From positions 1 through 26,310 of IMG/VR virus record IMGVR_UViG_3300042380_000415: a DNA stretch of 26,310 nucleotides; one strand, written 5' to 3'. Under the pieces are notes generated by a model. The model made no database searches, was not told where the DNA came from, and was given only the letters and a program-made list of their open reading frames with translations. This DNA comes from a virus. Below are positions 1 through 5,364 of the stretch, piece after piece. Position 1 is the first letter of the stretch. Every line of letters starts with the position of its first letter. Made by a program: the position numbers and the translations under genes.

Positions 1-149
1 AATTCTTCAACGGTTAGCCCACTAATAAAATGCAACGCTTGCCCTTGGGCGCACATGCAAGAGCCGTCGTTACTTACAAGACTTCCCTTGAAGGGCATGT
101 TTCCAGGCCAGTAATCAAGGAGTTCTACGACTGTGGTTGGTGTAGTCAT
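1..149 (-). CDS. Small hypothetical protein, 3' end outside window
   Basis: The visible 49 residues begin MTTPTTVVELLDYWPG and remain open to the left edge, so the C-terminus is missing. I do not recognise a domain. The first 13 bases of the gene are identical to those of the gene starting at 6026, which fits a common MTTP-type gene start in this phage. The ATG overlaps a TAA stop in another frame (TAATGA), but the only ORF ending there is a 13-codon one, so that is weak evidence of coupling. The gene is the most distal visible member of the short leftward unit that begins at the promoter near 787. No strong Shine-Dalgarno sequence is seen. Confidence 0.65.
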   Translation of the reverse strand, partial: MTTPTTVVELLDYWPGNMPFKGSLVSNDGSCMCAQGQALHFISGLTVEE

Positions 150-243
150 TAGAGAATGGGAATAGCGAGTGGATGACTGCCGGGATTCATAAGTTTGCCC
201 CCAACTCCCGGCGAACTGGAGGCGTTGTGGGTGGTGCCGGATA

Positions 244-269
244 GGCTCCCGGCGGGGCGTTCAGTTCAA
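244..269 (-). repeat. 26-bp direct repeat, copy A (spans stop of the 261-500 gene)
   Basis: This 26-bp stretch matches 540-565 in the same orientation with one indel and one mismatch. It straddles the stop codon of the gene at 261-500, and the second copy straddles the stop of the gene at 561-746. The two genes read the repeat in different frames (the first versus the second of two TCA triplets), so shared protein sequence does not explain the similarity. The two copies bracket the 261-500 gene. Confidence 0.8.
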
Positions 270-500
270 GTCTTCGTCGTCTTCAATCTCGGAGACTTCA
301 ATTTCGTTTTGAACACCGTAGAAAACGTTGCCGCGAACAATCTGTTCGTGAGCTTCAAACTCAAGAACCTCGCCGCCATCCTTGGCTTCAACGTAGAAAT
401 TGGATTCAAAGGCTTTTTCCTTTGCTTGCTTTTTGTCATCAGCTTGAACTTTGACCAGGACGGTCATGGTGCAAGGGATGATTACTGAATACTTGGGCAT
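261..500 (-). CDS. Small acidic-tailed hypothetical protein (79 aa)
   Basis: The product begins MPKYSVIIPCTMTVLVKVQA and ends in an acidic tail (EVSEIEDDEDLN). The alternating hydrophobic start suggests a beta-rich fold, but no family is recognised. Its DNA is clearly more AT-rich than the flanking GC-rich genes. It is bracketed by near-identical 26-bp direct repeats at 244-269 and 540-565, so it looks like an inserted cassette. It follows the membrane-HTH gene in the leftward unit that starts near 787. The ATG at 500 is the only good start for a compact protein of this length. Confidence 0.75.
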   Translation of the reverse strand: MPKYSVIIPCTMTVLVKVQADDKKQAKEKAFESNFYVEAKDGGEVLEFEAHEQIVRGNVFYGVQNEIEVSEIEDDEDLN

Positions 501-539
501 GGTTGCAATGCGGTGGAAATGAGCTGCCGGATTGGGGAC

Positions 540-565
540 GGCTCCGGCGGGCCGTTCAGTTCAAA
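540..565 (-). repeat. 26-bp direct repeat, copy B (spans stop of the 561-746 gene)
   Basis: This is the second copy of the repeat at 244-269. It covers the stop codon of the membrane-HTH gene and the first bases of the spacer before the next gene. Distance between copies is 296 bp, so recombination between them would cleanly remove the gene at 261-500. Confidence 0.8.
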
Positions 566-746
566 CCGCCAGCATCCTCCGAACCGTTGACCGGGAACAC
601 CCCAGTCGATCAGCGATGCGCTGCTGTGTCCAGCCGTCGCGCCGCCACCTGCGGGCGCGTTGCTGGCGGGACTCTGTGGCCCACAGCAGGAACAGCAGCG
701 GAAGCAACAGCAGCACCAAAGCGGTGCAGAGAATCGTGGTTGTCAT
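561..746 (-). CDS. Membrane-anchored mini helix-turn-helix protein (61 aa)
   Basis: Residues 4-23 form a leucine-rich transmembrane segment. A basic stretch (RQQRARRWRRDGW) follows, then a helix-turn-helix at about residues 39-60 (TQQRIADRLGCSRSTVRRML), which resembles resolvase- or MarR-type HTH elements. The start at 746 (MTTTIL) was chosen because the longer frame would read back through the promoter element at 787-817, whose predicted transcript begins near 780. It is the first gene of the leftward unit ending off the left edge. The predicted topology places a DNA-binding head at the inner membrane; partner and role are unknown. Confidence 0.75.
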   Translation of the reverse strand: MTTTILCTALVLLLLPLLFLLWATESRQQRARRWRRDGWTQQRIADRLGCSRSTVRRMLAV

Positions 747-786
747 GGCGAACAATGGCGAGTGGCGGGCGTGTGCCCGTGGTCGA

Positions 787-817
787 ATCATACCGGATGG
801 GTTCCGGTTTTGCACCC
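787..817 (-). promoter_or_regulatory. Promoter/operator repeat, copy 1
   Basis: Read on the minus strand, an interrupted palindrome GGGTGC-N7-GAACCC is followed by a -10 box TATGAT (792-787). There is no good consensus -35, so the palindrome may be a regulator site. Copies 2 (8072-8102) and 3 (11356-11386) keep the same spacing. The predicted transcript start near 780 gives a leader of about 34 nt for the gene starting at 746. Confidence 0.7.
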
Positions 818-859
818 CTTAGGGGCGGGGATGGGCAGGACGTGGGCGGAGTGGGTGGG

Positions 860-1087
860 TCATGCCCGCCCCTCCTGCCGCAGCTCGGCGGCGAGGGCGA
901 GGAGTTGGCGCTTGCTGACCCATTCCTCTCCACTAAGCGTGGTTATTTTGGAAACATTGGACACTGCAGCAACCAGCCCGGCGGCCAGCGGGTAACCCAT
1001 GTCTTCCAGCGGCCCTTGAGCTTCGTAGGCGTCATTCCAGGCATCCCATACAGCCTGCGCGGCGGGGGATAGGGGTTGGGTGGTCAT
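860..1087 (-). CDS. MTTxPxSPAAQ-type small phage protein (75 aa)
   Basis: The protein begins MTTQPLSPAAQAVWDAWNDA and contains GPLEDMGYPLAAGL. It resembles a recurrent small-protein family I associate with Synechococcus/Cyanobium phages; function is unknown. The ATG overlaps the stop of the upstream gene (ATGA, 1084-1087), indicating translational coupling. Its first 34 bases closely match those of the gene starting at 1604, differing by a two-codon indel, but the bodies of the two proteins are unrelated. It is the last gene of the long leftward chain before the promoter near 787. Confidence 0.85.
   Translation of the reverse strand: MTTQPLSPAAQAVWDAWNDAYEAQGPLEDMGYPLAAGLVAAVSNVSKITTLSGEEWVSKRQLLALAAELRQEGRA
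1054..1087 (-). repeat. Conserved gene-head repeat, copy A
   Basis: These bases encode the shared N-terminus MTT..P..PAAQ and match 1565-1604 apart from six extra bases (two codons) and scattered changes. Both copies begin at an ATGA overlap with an AT-richer upstream gene. Confidence 0.75.
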
Positions 1088-1350
1088 GGTCTTTGAACCT
1101 CAACAAACGTAATCTTTCTGAGTTTAATTAACTGTTTTTCAAGTGAAGTAATCTTTTTGTCCAGCTTCTTTTCTGCGGTTATCACTGCTTCGTCCCATGA
1201 ACGCACCCAATCGTTGCGACCTAGAAACAGCCCTGTAAGGCGTCGTCCATCTTCCCCTTTTTCTGAAAAATATCCATCAGAAGTGGGCTTGCCGACAACC
1301 TTGAAGATTCCAATGGTCAACGCATACTTAACGCAATACACAGTTTCCAT
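1084..1350 (-). CDS. Hypothetical small protein (88 aa), AT-richer cassette gene
   Basis: The product begins METVYCVKYALTIGIFKVVG and ends with a lysine-rich helical, coiled-coil-like segment (AEKKLDKKITSLEKQLIKLRK). No family is recognised. The ATG at 1350 sits in a TGATG overlap with the stop of the preceding gene. A GTG at 1353 is possible but less likely. The stop overlaps the next start as ATGA. The DNA is distinctly AT-richer than both neighbours. Upstream lies the 31-bp junction also present at 1688-1718, downstream the head repeat also present at 1565-1604, so the gene occupies the same flanks as the 29-aa gene at 1601-1690. Confidence 0.8.
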   Translation of the reverse strand: METVYCVKYALTIGIFKVVGKPTSDGYFSEKGEDGRRLTGLFLGRNDWVRSWDEAVITAEKKLDKKITSLEKQLIKLRKITFVEVQRP

Positions 1351-1378
1351 CACCCCACCTCCGCGCCGGGCACCGGCA
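1348..1378 (-). repeat. 31-bp identical junction repeat, copy A
   Basis: This 31-bp sequence is identical to 1688-1718. On the minus strand it encodes the PVPGAEVG end of one gene, the TGA stop and the overlapping ATG of the next. Because the identity runs through the stop/start overlap and ends there, the next genes are entirely different. Confidence 0.9.
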
Positions 1379-1604
1379 CAGTCAGGCTATCGACGAGCTT
1401 GAACAGGTCCGTCTTTAACTCAAAACAGCGAGTAGCCATCGCATAAGCGCGAAGCGCAGCGATTGCGGCGCGATCGGTGCCATCAATCCGCAACACAAAG
1501 CACGGATAATCAACGGGCTGGCCGTCTGCTTTTTGGATGGCGTACTTGCCGTGCAGTCCGCCATCCTGCGCGGCGGGGAATAGGGGCGGGGTTGGGGTGG
1601 TCAT
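1350..1604 (-). CDS. Small hypothetical protein with shared head and tail (84 aa)
   Basis: The N-terminus MTTPTPPLFPAAQ is shared with the gene at 860-1087, and the C-terminus PVPGAEVG is shared with the gene at 1690-2229. The middle (YAIQKADGQPVDYPCFVLRI followed by AAIAALRAYAMA) resembles a small phage family that starts YxIQKADG. No enzymatic motif is visible. I chose the start at 1604 because it forms an ATGA overlap with the 29-aa gene upstream and gives the MTTP start. The longer frame runs back through neighbouring genes. Function is unknown. Confidence 0.85.
   Translation of the reverse strand: MTTPTPPLFPAAQDGGLHGKYAIQKADGQPVDYPCFVLRIDGTDRAAIAALRAYAMATRCFELKTDLFKLVDSLTVPVPGAEVG
1565..1604 (-). 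repeat. Conserved gene-head repeat, copy B
   Basis: This is the second copy of the MTT..P-AAQ-encoding head (see 1054-1087), six bases longer. It again directly follows an ATGA overlap. Confidence 0.75.
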
Positions 1605-1690
1605 AGTTGAACTCCGTGGGGATACAGTTGATGGACTATTTCGTAAAGGAAGTAACAAATCCAAAACACAGTGAAGGCGTCTCGTTTCAT
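1601..1690 (-). CDS. 29-aa hydrophobic microprotein
   Basis: The sequence starts MKRDAFTVFWICYFLYEIVH and ends QLYPHGVQL. It is aromatic and hydrophobic in the middle, so a short membrane peptide is plausible. Its ATG overlaps the upstream stop by one base (TGATG at 1692-1688) and its TGA overlaps the next start (ATGA). It therefore fills exactly what would otherwise be an 85-bp gap between two coupled genes. It is AT-rich compared with its neighbours. It lies between the same 31-bp junction and head repeat that flank the 88-aa gene at 1084-1350. The overlaps are the main evidence that it is translated. Confidence 0.65.
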   Translation of the reverse strand: MKRDAFTVFWICYFLYEIVHQLYPHGVQL

Positions 1691-1718
1691 CACCCCACCT
1701 CCGCGCCGGGCACCGGCA
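1688..1718 (-). repeat. 31-bp identical junction repeat, copy B
   Basis: This copy is identical to 1348-1378. It covers the PVPGAEVG tail of the gene at 1690-2229, its TGA, and the ATG of the 29-aa gene. Confidence 0.9.
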
Positions 1719-2229
1719 GGGCGTTGTGGGGATACCAGTGGGCCCTGCGCAGTTCGTCACTTGTGGAGTATTCACGCAATACCCAGGCGTGAGGTATCCA
1801 TTCATACTCATCAAAGTATTGCTCTTTAATGCCGCCTTCTTCAACCCATACTTCTCCTTCATCGTTGCAATCCTCCCGCCCCGGCACCGGCTCACTGACC
1901 GGCACCGGCTCGGTGGTGGGGTGGGCGTAGCGGGTGAGGATGGCGCCACATAGATCGGCAACATCTTCGGCGCAGACATTGCCGATCAGTCGCGCAGTAG
2001 GTTCCCAGCCGAAAGCGCACTCTCGAACCGCCGTTGCAATGGATGCGATTCGCTCCGTCACCCCCTCCGGCTCGGGCTGGGCCAGGGCGGCGCGGGTCTG
2101 GGATAGGTGCTCGCGGCACTCCATCAGGGCGACGGGATCGAAACAGTCACGATCAACGCAATCAATCAGATAGCGGACATTTTCAATTAGCTCGGCGCAT
2201 GTCTTGCGCCAATCAGTTCGTTTAGTCAT
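1690..2229 (-). CDS. QPEPE-linker phage protein with PVPGAEVG tail (179 aa)
   Basis: The N-terminal helical part (WRKTCAELIENV ... ECREHLSQTRAALAQPEPEG) is followed by a helical segment. The C-terminal region contains EPVPVSEPVPGREDCNDEGE, several tryptophans and HNALPVPGAEVG. This layout matches a recurrent uncharacterised family I associate with Synechococcus/Cyanobium. Its neighbour at 2226-2666 is a paralogue in the N-terminal half. The start at 2229 gives an ATGA overlap with that gene; an ATG at 2238 is an alternative. The C-terminal half is AT-richer than the N-terminal half. Function is unknown. Confidence 0.8.
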   Translation of the reverse strand: MTKRTDWRKTCAELIENVRYLIDCVDRDCFDPVALMECREHLSQTRAALAQPEPEGVTERIASIATAVRECAFGWEPTARLIGNVCAEDVADLCGAILTRYAHPTTEPVPVSEPVPGREDCNDEGEVWVEEGGIKEQYFDEYEWIPHAWVLREYSTSDELRRAHWYPHNALPVPGAEVG

Positions 2230-2666
2230 CGTTGGCATGGGATGGGACGGGTTGATGTCCAGTAAGGGGGGCCACCAGGTGGCACAACAAAATAAACCTC
2301 ATCGTCTTGTGAGGGTTCGACAAGCTCGTATGTTTGATTGAACAGCTCGCGGCCGATCGGATATTCCTCGCCTTTCACGCCACGCATGATCAGATCATCG
2401 TTCATTGCTGGTGTGATGCCTTCGCGTGTCGAAACAAATGCTTCTCCAGGTCGCTGCTCTCTGACGTGTACCGTGATCGGCAGTTTCCTGCAAGGTTTCC
2501 AGTCGGGGCCAATCTCGGGCTCAAGGTTGGGCTCAGGCTCGGGCTGGGATAGGGCGGTGCGGGCGCGGGCAACCAGTTCAGATTCGTGACCTTCATACAG
2601 CGATGTGTGGCCATTAAGCGCATCAGCCAGCTCAGCACACAACGCTCTGTAATCAGTGCTCATCAT
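2226..2666 (-). CDS. QPEPE-linker phage protein, paralogue (146 aa)
   Basis: Residues 4-45 (DYRALCAELADALNG ... ARARTALSQPEPE) parallel the N-terminus of the downstream neighbour at 1690-2229, including the PEPE linker. The C-terminal half is different: GPDWKPCRKLPITVHVREQRPG, then PPGGPPYWTSTRPIPC, so the two genes share a head but not a body. The ATG at 2666 overlaps the stop of the preceding gene (ATGA). No catalytic motif is visible. The C-terminal half may be a protein-interaction or ligand domain, but that is a guess. Confidence 0.8.
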   Translation of the reverse strand: MMSTDYRALCAELADALNGHTSLYEGHESELVARARTALSQPEPEPNLEPEIGPDWKPCRKLPITVHVREQRPGEAFVSTREGITPAMNDDLIMRGVKGEEYPIGRELFNQTYELVEPSQDDEVYFVVPPGGPPYWTSTRPIPCQR

Positions 2667-2938
2667 TCATCTCCAGTGTGTGTGAATCCATCCAACCAGT
2701 CCGCAACCGAACTGGACCCGCCGTGCCGCTCCCTGAGCACCTGCCCCAGCTCACCGGCGACGCTGCGGGCGACGGCGGTGCAGGTCTGGCACGGCTCAGG
2801 GCACCGGCGCGGCATGGGGCAGGCGGCCAGGGCTAAGCGGGTGGATGCTGTCGGCGTGGGGCGGCCCTGATCACTGGTGACAGGCGCGGTGGCAATGCGG
2901 GCCATGGCCTGCTGGGTGGGGGTGGTGTAGGTGATCAT
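2663..2938 (-). CDS. Cysteine-motif small phage protein (91 aa)
   Basis: The core is SDQGRPTPTASTRLALAACP followed by MPRRCPEPCQTC, with cysteines at about 40, 46, 50 and 53, then a conserved-looking end (LRERHGGSSSVADWLDG). I associate the RRCPEPCQTC/ADWLDG layout with a small family in Synechococcus/Cyanobium-type genomes. The clustered cysteines could bind a metal, but that is not shown. The start at 2938 (MITYTTP) was preferred over the upstream in-frame ATG because that would overlap the preceding gene by about 75 bp. The stop overlaps the next ATG as ATGA. Confidence 0.8.
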   Translation of the reverse strand: MITYTTPTQQAMARIATAPVTSDQGRPTPTASTRLALAACPMPRRCPEPCQTCTAVARSVAGELGQVLRERHGGSSSVADWLDGFTHTGDE

Positions 2939-2942
2939 TGAA

Positions 2943-3206
2943 TTAAGCGTCGGAATCAGCAGAGAACACGCACTTGAAGTTGTAGACGTGGCCATCGTTC
3001 CACCATGCTTCGCCATAAGCGTTGTGGTGGTCCGGTAGCTTATGCGGGCGATCTGCGTCGAACTGATAGATCACAGTTCGACCAACTTTCATGGCCCATG
3101 CCATGGCAGCTTGAAGGCTGGTGAAGCCACGAACCGGGGCAATGATGTGCCCGGTTTCGCGATACAGCTTTGCTTTCTTCGGGGTGGTTGCGTGATACAG
3201 AATCAT
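2943..3206 (-). CDS. YHATTPKKA family small protein (87 aa)
   Basis: The protein begins MILYHATTPKKAKLYRETGH, continues IIAPVRGFTSLQAAMAWA, and has a histidine-rich HKLPDHHNAYGEAWW segment. It looks like a compact complete domain of a phage/bacterial family I have seen without an assigned function. The N-terminal YHATTP...G.I..PVRGF arrangement recalls the start of ADP-ribosyltransferase-fold proteins such as Arr or KptA, but no full catalytic set can be confirmed. Its ATG overlaps the stop of the preceding gene (ATGA) and it lies 4 nt before the next gene. Its DNA is AT-richer than its neighbours. Confidence 0.8.
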   Translation of the reverse strand: MILYHATTPKKAKLYRETGHIIAPVRGFTSLQAAMAWAMKVGRTVIYQFDADRPHKLPDHHNAYGEAWWNDGHVYNFKCVFSADSDA

Positions 3207-3424
3207 CGGGCGCCCTCACCATGCAGCAGCTGTTTGGCCGCGGCGGCCAGCACTTCCAGCTCTTCGACGCTGACAGGGATCTCGGCCTCCCCGTAGTGCA
3301 GCTCTAGGCATTCTTCGCCACTGTCGGGCACCAGTACCAGCCTGAGCGCTATGTCAGAAAACGGGCCATCAGGGGCGTTGGCGTCATAGACGACAACTTC
3401 AGTAGCTCGGGTTGCGTAGCTCAT
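3203..3424 (-). CDS. Hypothetical small acidic protein (73 aa)
   Basis: The product begins MSYATRATEVVVYDANAPDG and ends in a helix (VSVEELEVLAAAAKQLLHGEG). The middle contains DIALRLVLVPDSGEECLELH, suggesting a small alpha/beta fold. No family is recognised. I chose the start at 3424 because it makes an ATGA overlap with the 47-aa gene upstream; the longer frame overlaps two other genes. The stop overlaps the next start. Function is unknown. Confidence 0.75.
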   Translation of the reverse strand: MSYATRATEVVVYDANAPDGPFSDIALRLVLVPDSGEECLELHYGEAEIPVSVEELEVLAAAAKQLLHGEGAR

Positions 3425-3564
3425 CGTGATGGGGTGGGGTTGTGGATCCGGTCGTTCACGATCCGCCGAAGCAGATCGTTCATCCCCTCGCCAGGCCGGA
3501 GCTGGCGGCGGAGGGCCTCGACCTCGGGGAGGGTGAGGCAGATGGTTAGGCGGCGGGTTTCCAT
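3421..3564 (-). CDS. Ribbon-helix-helix-like microprotein (47 aa)
   Basis: The sequence METRRLTICLTLPEVEALRR continues QLRPGEGMNDLLRRIVNDRI. A basic beta strand (RRLTICLTL), a helix, a GEG turn and a second helix fit the minimal CopG/Arc ribbon-helix-helix fold, which binds operator DNA as a dimer. The gene sits 2 nt after the zinc-ribbon gene and ends in an ATGA overlap with the next start, which strongly supports translation. At 47 residues it is below usual ORF cut-offs. It is a candidate regulator of this leftward operon. Confidence 0.75.
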   Translation of the reverse strand: METRRLTICLTLPEVEALRRQLRPGEGMNDLLRRIVNDRIHNPTPSR

Positions 3565-3566
3565 GG

Positions 3567-3752
3567 TTATTCAGGGATGCGGTAATAGCCCAGCCCGTCA
3601 CACCTCGGGCAGCGTTTTTGGGTGACGCCATTGCCTGTATTCATAACGGAGTCAACGAACAGCGCAATCGGCAGCGCAATGGTGAGGCCAATAGAGATCG
3701 GATCGAACACGATTCCTTTGCCTTTGCACTTAGGACACAGAATGTTTGGCAT
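3567..3752 (-). CDS. Split zinc-ribbon with central hydrophobic segment (61 aa)
   Basis: The N-terminal CPKCKGKG (residues 6-13) and C-terminal CPRCDGLG (about 48-55) are DnaJ-like CxxCxGxG knuckles that could form one zinc site. Between them is a hydrophobic stretch, SIGLTIALPIALFVD, long enough to be a membrane or hairpin helix. If it crosses the membrane, both knuckles could still be on the same side only if the segment re-enters. It lies 4 nt after the methyltransferase and 2 nt before the RHH gene, so it is part of the same transcript. Function is unknown. Confidence 0.75.
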   Translation of the reverse strand: MPNILCPKCKGKGIVFDPISIGLTIALPIALFVDSVMNTGNGVTQKRCPRCDGLGYYRIPE

Positions 3753-3756
3753 AGTT

Positions 3757-5364
3757 TCAGGTGAGTAGTAGGCCCAGTTGCGCCCCGTTCATCCGGTGCT
3801 CAGCCATGGCGAAGTAGGCGGGATCCTGCTCAATGCCGATGGCGTTGAAGCCCTCGCCAATGGCGGCCTTGATGGTGGTGCCGCTGCCCATGAACGGGTC
3901 CAGCACCGTGCCGCCGGGTGGTGTCACCAGACGGCACAGGTAGGCCATCAGGTCGAGGGGTTTGACCGTGGGGTGGGTGACGCCCTGGCGCTCGGCTTTG
4001 GTGGTCTTTGCGGTGTAGAACGCCCTAGGCGCTGAGACCCGATCCCCAGCTTCCGTATTCGTCCCGGTGATGTTGAACGTGACAGGTTCGGCAGATCCAT
4101 CGGATTTCCAATGGCTTGCTGTAATCGTCGTGATGCCTGTCTGCTCTCGGGTTACCGCAAAGCTCGCATGGCTGAGTGTCAGGGTGAGCTTTGCGGGCTT
4201 TGACTCGCGCCAGAACCTTGGCCCGATACTCTGGATCGCTGTGATAACGCTCTCGCAGAGTTGCCTTAACTCGCTCCCCGTGGCGCTCGTAGAAGGTGCC
4301 AGGGAGACTTTGCTGCAGATTGCCCCTTGGAGCGCCCAAGTTGCTGCATCGCTTAGAGCAGAAGCGACGGCTTGCCTTGACTGGTTGGAAATGTTGCCCG
4401 CAGTGTTCGCAGGCTCTGGGAGCAAGTTTGGCCATGCCTCAGTATAGCCTTTGCACTGCTTGAAAAACCGGGCGGCGCTGCCGGTGCTGCCGTAAAAGCC
4501 TGAGGATTGTTGCCCGCCAGGCGTGAAGATCCCATCGTTTTCGTTGGAGTACGTGGCCCCACTCTTGCCGCCGCTCACCGTCTCAGGGAACAACCCCACC
4601 ACCTCGTCGCTGCCGTCGTGGATCAGGTTGGCGGGCCAGCGGCCACTCTGAGACGGCTCAAACGTCCTACGCTCCCGCCTCGGTTCGTAGGACGTTTGAG
4701 CCGTGTTTACTCCTTGCGTGACAGCGTTTTCTGTATAGCCATCGCCCGCTGCGATCCTGCACCCATCCACATTCAACGCCCCGGTGCCGTGCTCCAGCAC
4801 GTTGGCGGCCACGGTGCCCTGCAGAGGTTTGCGGGCCATGGTGATCGGCTCTAGGGCGGGCTTGAGAGCTGTGCCCCAGCCGGCCCACTGCTGGGCTTCG
4901 GGGGTGGCGGGGGCGGTGACTGGGATGCGATCACCAAACTCAGGATGCGCCTTGCTCGCTTTCAAGCTGACGCTGTCCTTTTGGTTCATCGTTGAACTGA
5001 TTCCCACCACCTCCCGCTCAGCCCCAGCCGCCTTATCAATCGCCTTTGACACATCCAACGACTTCGGGAACCCCGATCCATAGCAGTACATAATCAAATC
5101 CCGAATCTCAAAGCCCGCATCCTCAATACGCACCGCCATTCGATGCTGTGTGCGCGTACCAGCGAACGCCAATAGGTGCCCGCCAGGCTTGAGAACCCGC
5201 AGACATTCCACCCATATCTCCACACTGGGAACGTCGTAATCCCAGCGCTTGCCCATAAACGCCAACCCATACGGAGGATCACAAACCACCGCATCCACGC
5301 TGCAGTCAGGCATGGTGCGCATCACCTCCAGGCAGTCGCCCAGGTGCAGGGTGTGCTGAGTCAT
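3757..5364 (-). CDS. DNA methyltransferase (beta-class N6-A/N4-C), interrupted by HNH insertion
   Basis: The catalytic motif DPPYG is at residues 29-33 and the SAM-binding motif DPFMGSGTT is near 489-497, after HPTVKPLDLM. Motif IV before motif I is the beta-class order, and DPPY favours N6-adenine. The region between contains GRWPANLIHDGSDEV. The expected junction AARFF/YTAK is split between F301 and Y450 by 148 extra residues (nt 4018-4461, 444 bp). These contain the nested HNH ORF in another frame. The insertion is in frame without stops, so a 535-aa protein could still be made; whether it is active is unknown. Start ATGA overlaps the upstream stop. Confidence 0.85.
   Translation of the reverse strand: MTQHTLHLGDCLEVMRTMPDCSVDAVVCDPPYGLAFMGKRWDYDVPSVEIWVECLRVLKPGGHLLAFAGTRTQHRMAVRIEDAGFEIRDLIMYCYGSGFPKSLDVSKAIDKAAGAEREVVGISSTMNQKDSVSLKASKAHPEFGDRIPVTAPATPEAQQWAGWGTALKPALEPITMARKPLQGTVAANVLEHGTGALNVDGCRIAAGDGYTENAVTQGVNTAQTSYEPRRERRTFEPSQSGRWPANLIHDGSDEVVGLFPETVSGGKSGATYSNENDGIFTPGGQQSSGFYGSTGSAARFFKQCKGYTEAWPNLLPEPANTAGNISNQSRQAVASALSDAATWALQGAICSKVSLAPSTSATGSELRQLCESVITAIQSIGPRFWRESKPAKLTLTLSHASFAVTREQTGITTITASHWKSDGSAEPVTFNITGTNTEAGDRVSAPRAFYTAKTTKAERQGVTHPTVKPLDLMAYLCRLVTPPGGTVLDPFMGSGTTIKAAIGEGFNAIGIEQDPAYFAMAEHRMNGAQLGLLLT
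4025..4435 (-). CDS. HNH endonuclease nested within the methyltransferase gene (136 aa)
   Basis: The N-terminal zinc knuckle has cysteines 9, 12, 26 and 30 (CEHC ... CSKRC). The C-terminal HNH fold has CELC (90-93), RHHDDYSKPLE (100-110) and CRTCHVQHH (115-123), typical of small phage HNH enzymes with two zinc-binding pairs. A basic linker (about residues 51-82) separates them. The gene lies entirely inside the 444-bp insertion of the methyltransferase, in a different frame on the same strand. Its stop is 10 bases from the point where methyltransferase homology resumes. It probably nicks or cuts DNA and promotes its own spread by homing, but that is inferred from family and position. Confidence 0.85.
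   Translation of the reverse strand: MAKLAPRACEHCGQHFQPVKASRRFCSKRCSNLGAPRGNLQQSLPGTFYERHGERVKATLRERYHSDPEYRAKVLARVKARKAHPDTQPCELCGNPRADRHHDDYSKPLEIRWICRTCHVQHHRDEYGSWGSGLSA
4653..4704. repeat. Perfect 19-bp inverted repeat within methyltransferase
   Basis: ACGGCTCAAACGTCCTACG at 4653-4671 is the exact reverse complement of 4686-4704, with a 14-nt loop. It lies in the variable region between the catalytic and SAM motifs and encodes TAQTSYEP...RRTFEPS. It could form a very strong hairpin in DNA or mRNA. No coding reason for a perfect match is apparent. Confidence 0.9.

Noticed and set aside
503-1072. 189-codon plus-strand open frame
   Set aside because: It crosses promoter copy 1 and several better-supported minus-strand genes. 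The translation is compositionally like a shadow.
4018-4461. Group I intron in the methyltransferase
   Set aside because: Only about 33 bp lie outside the HNH ORF, too little for a ribozyme core, and the frame is kept open.
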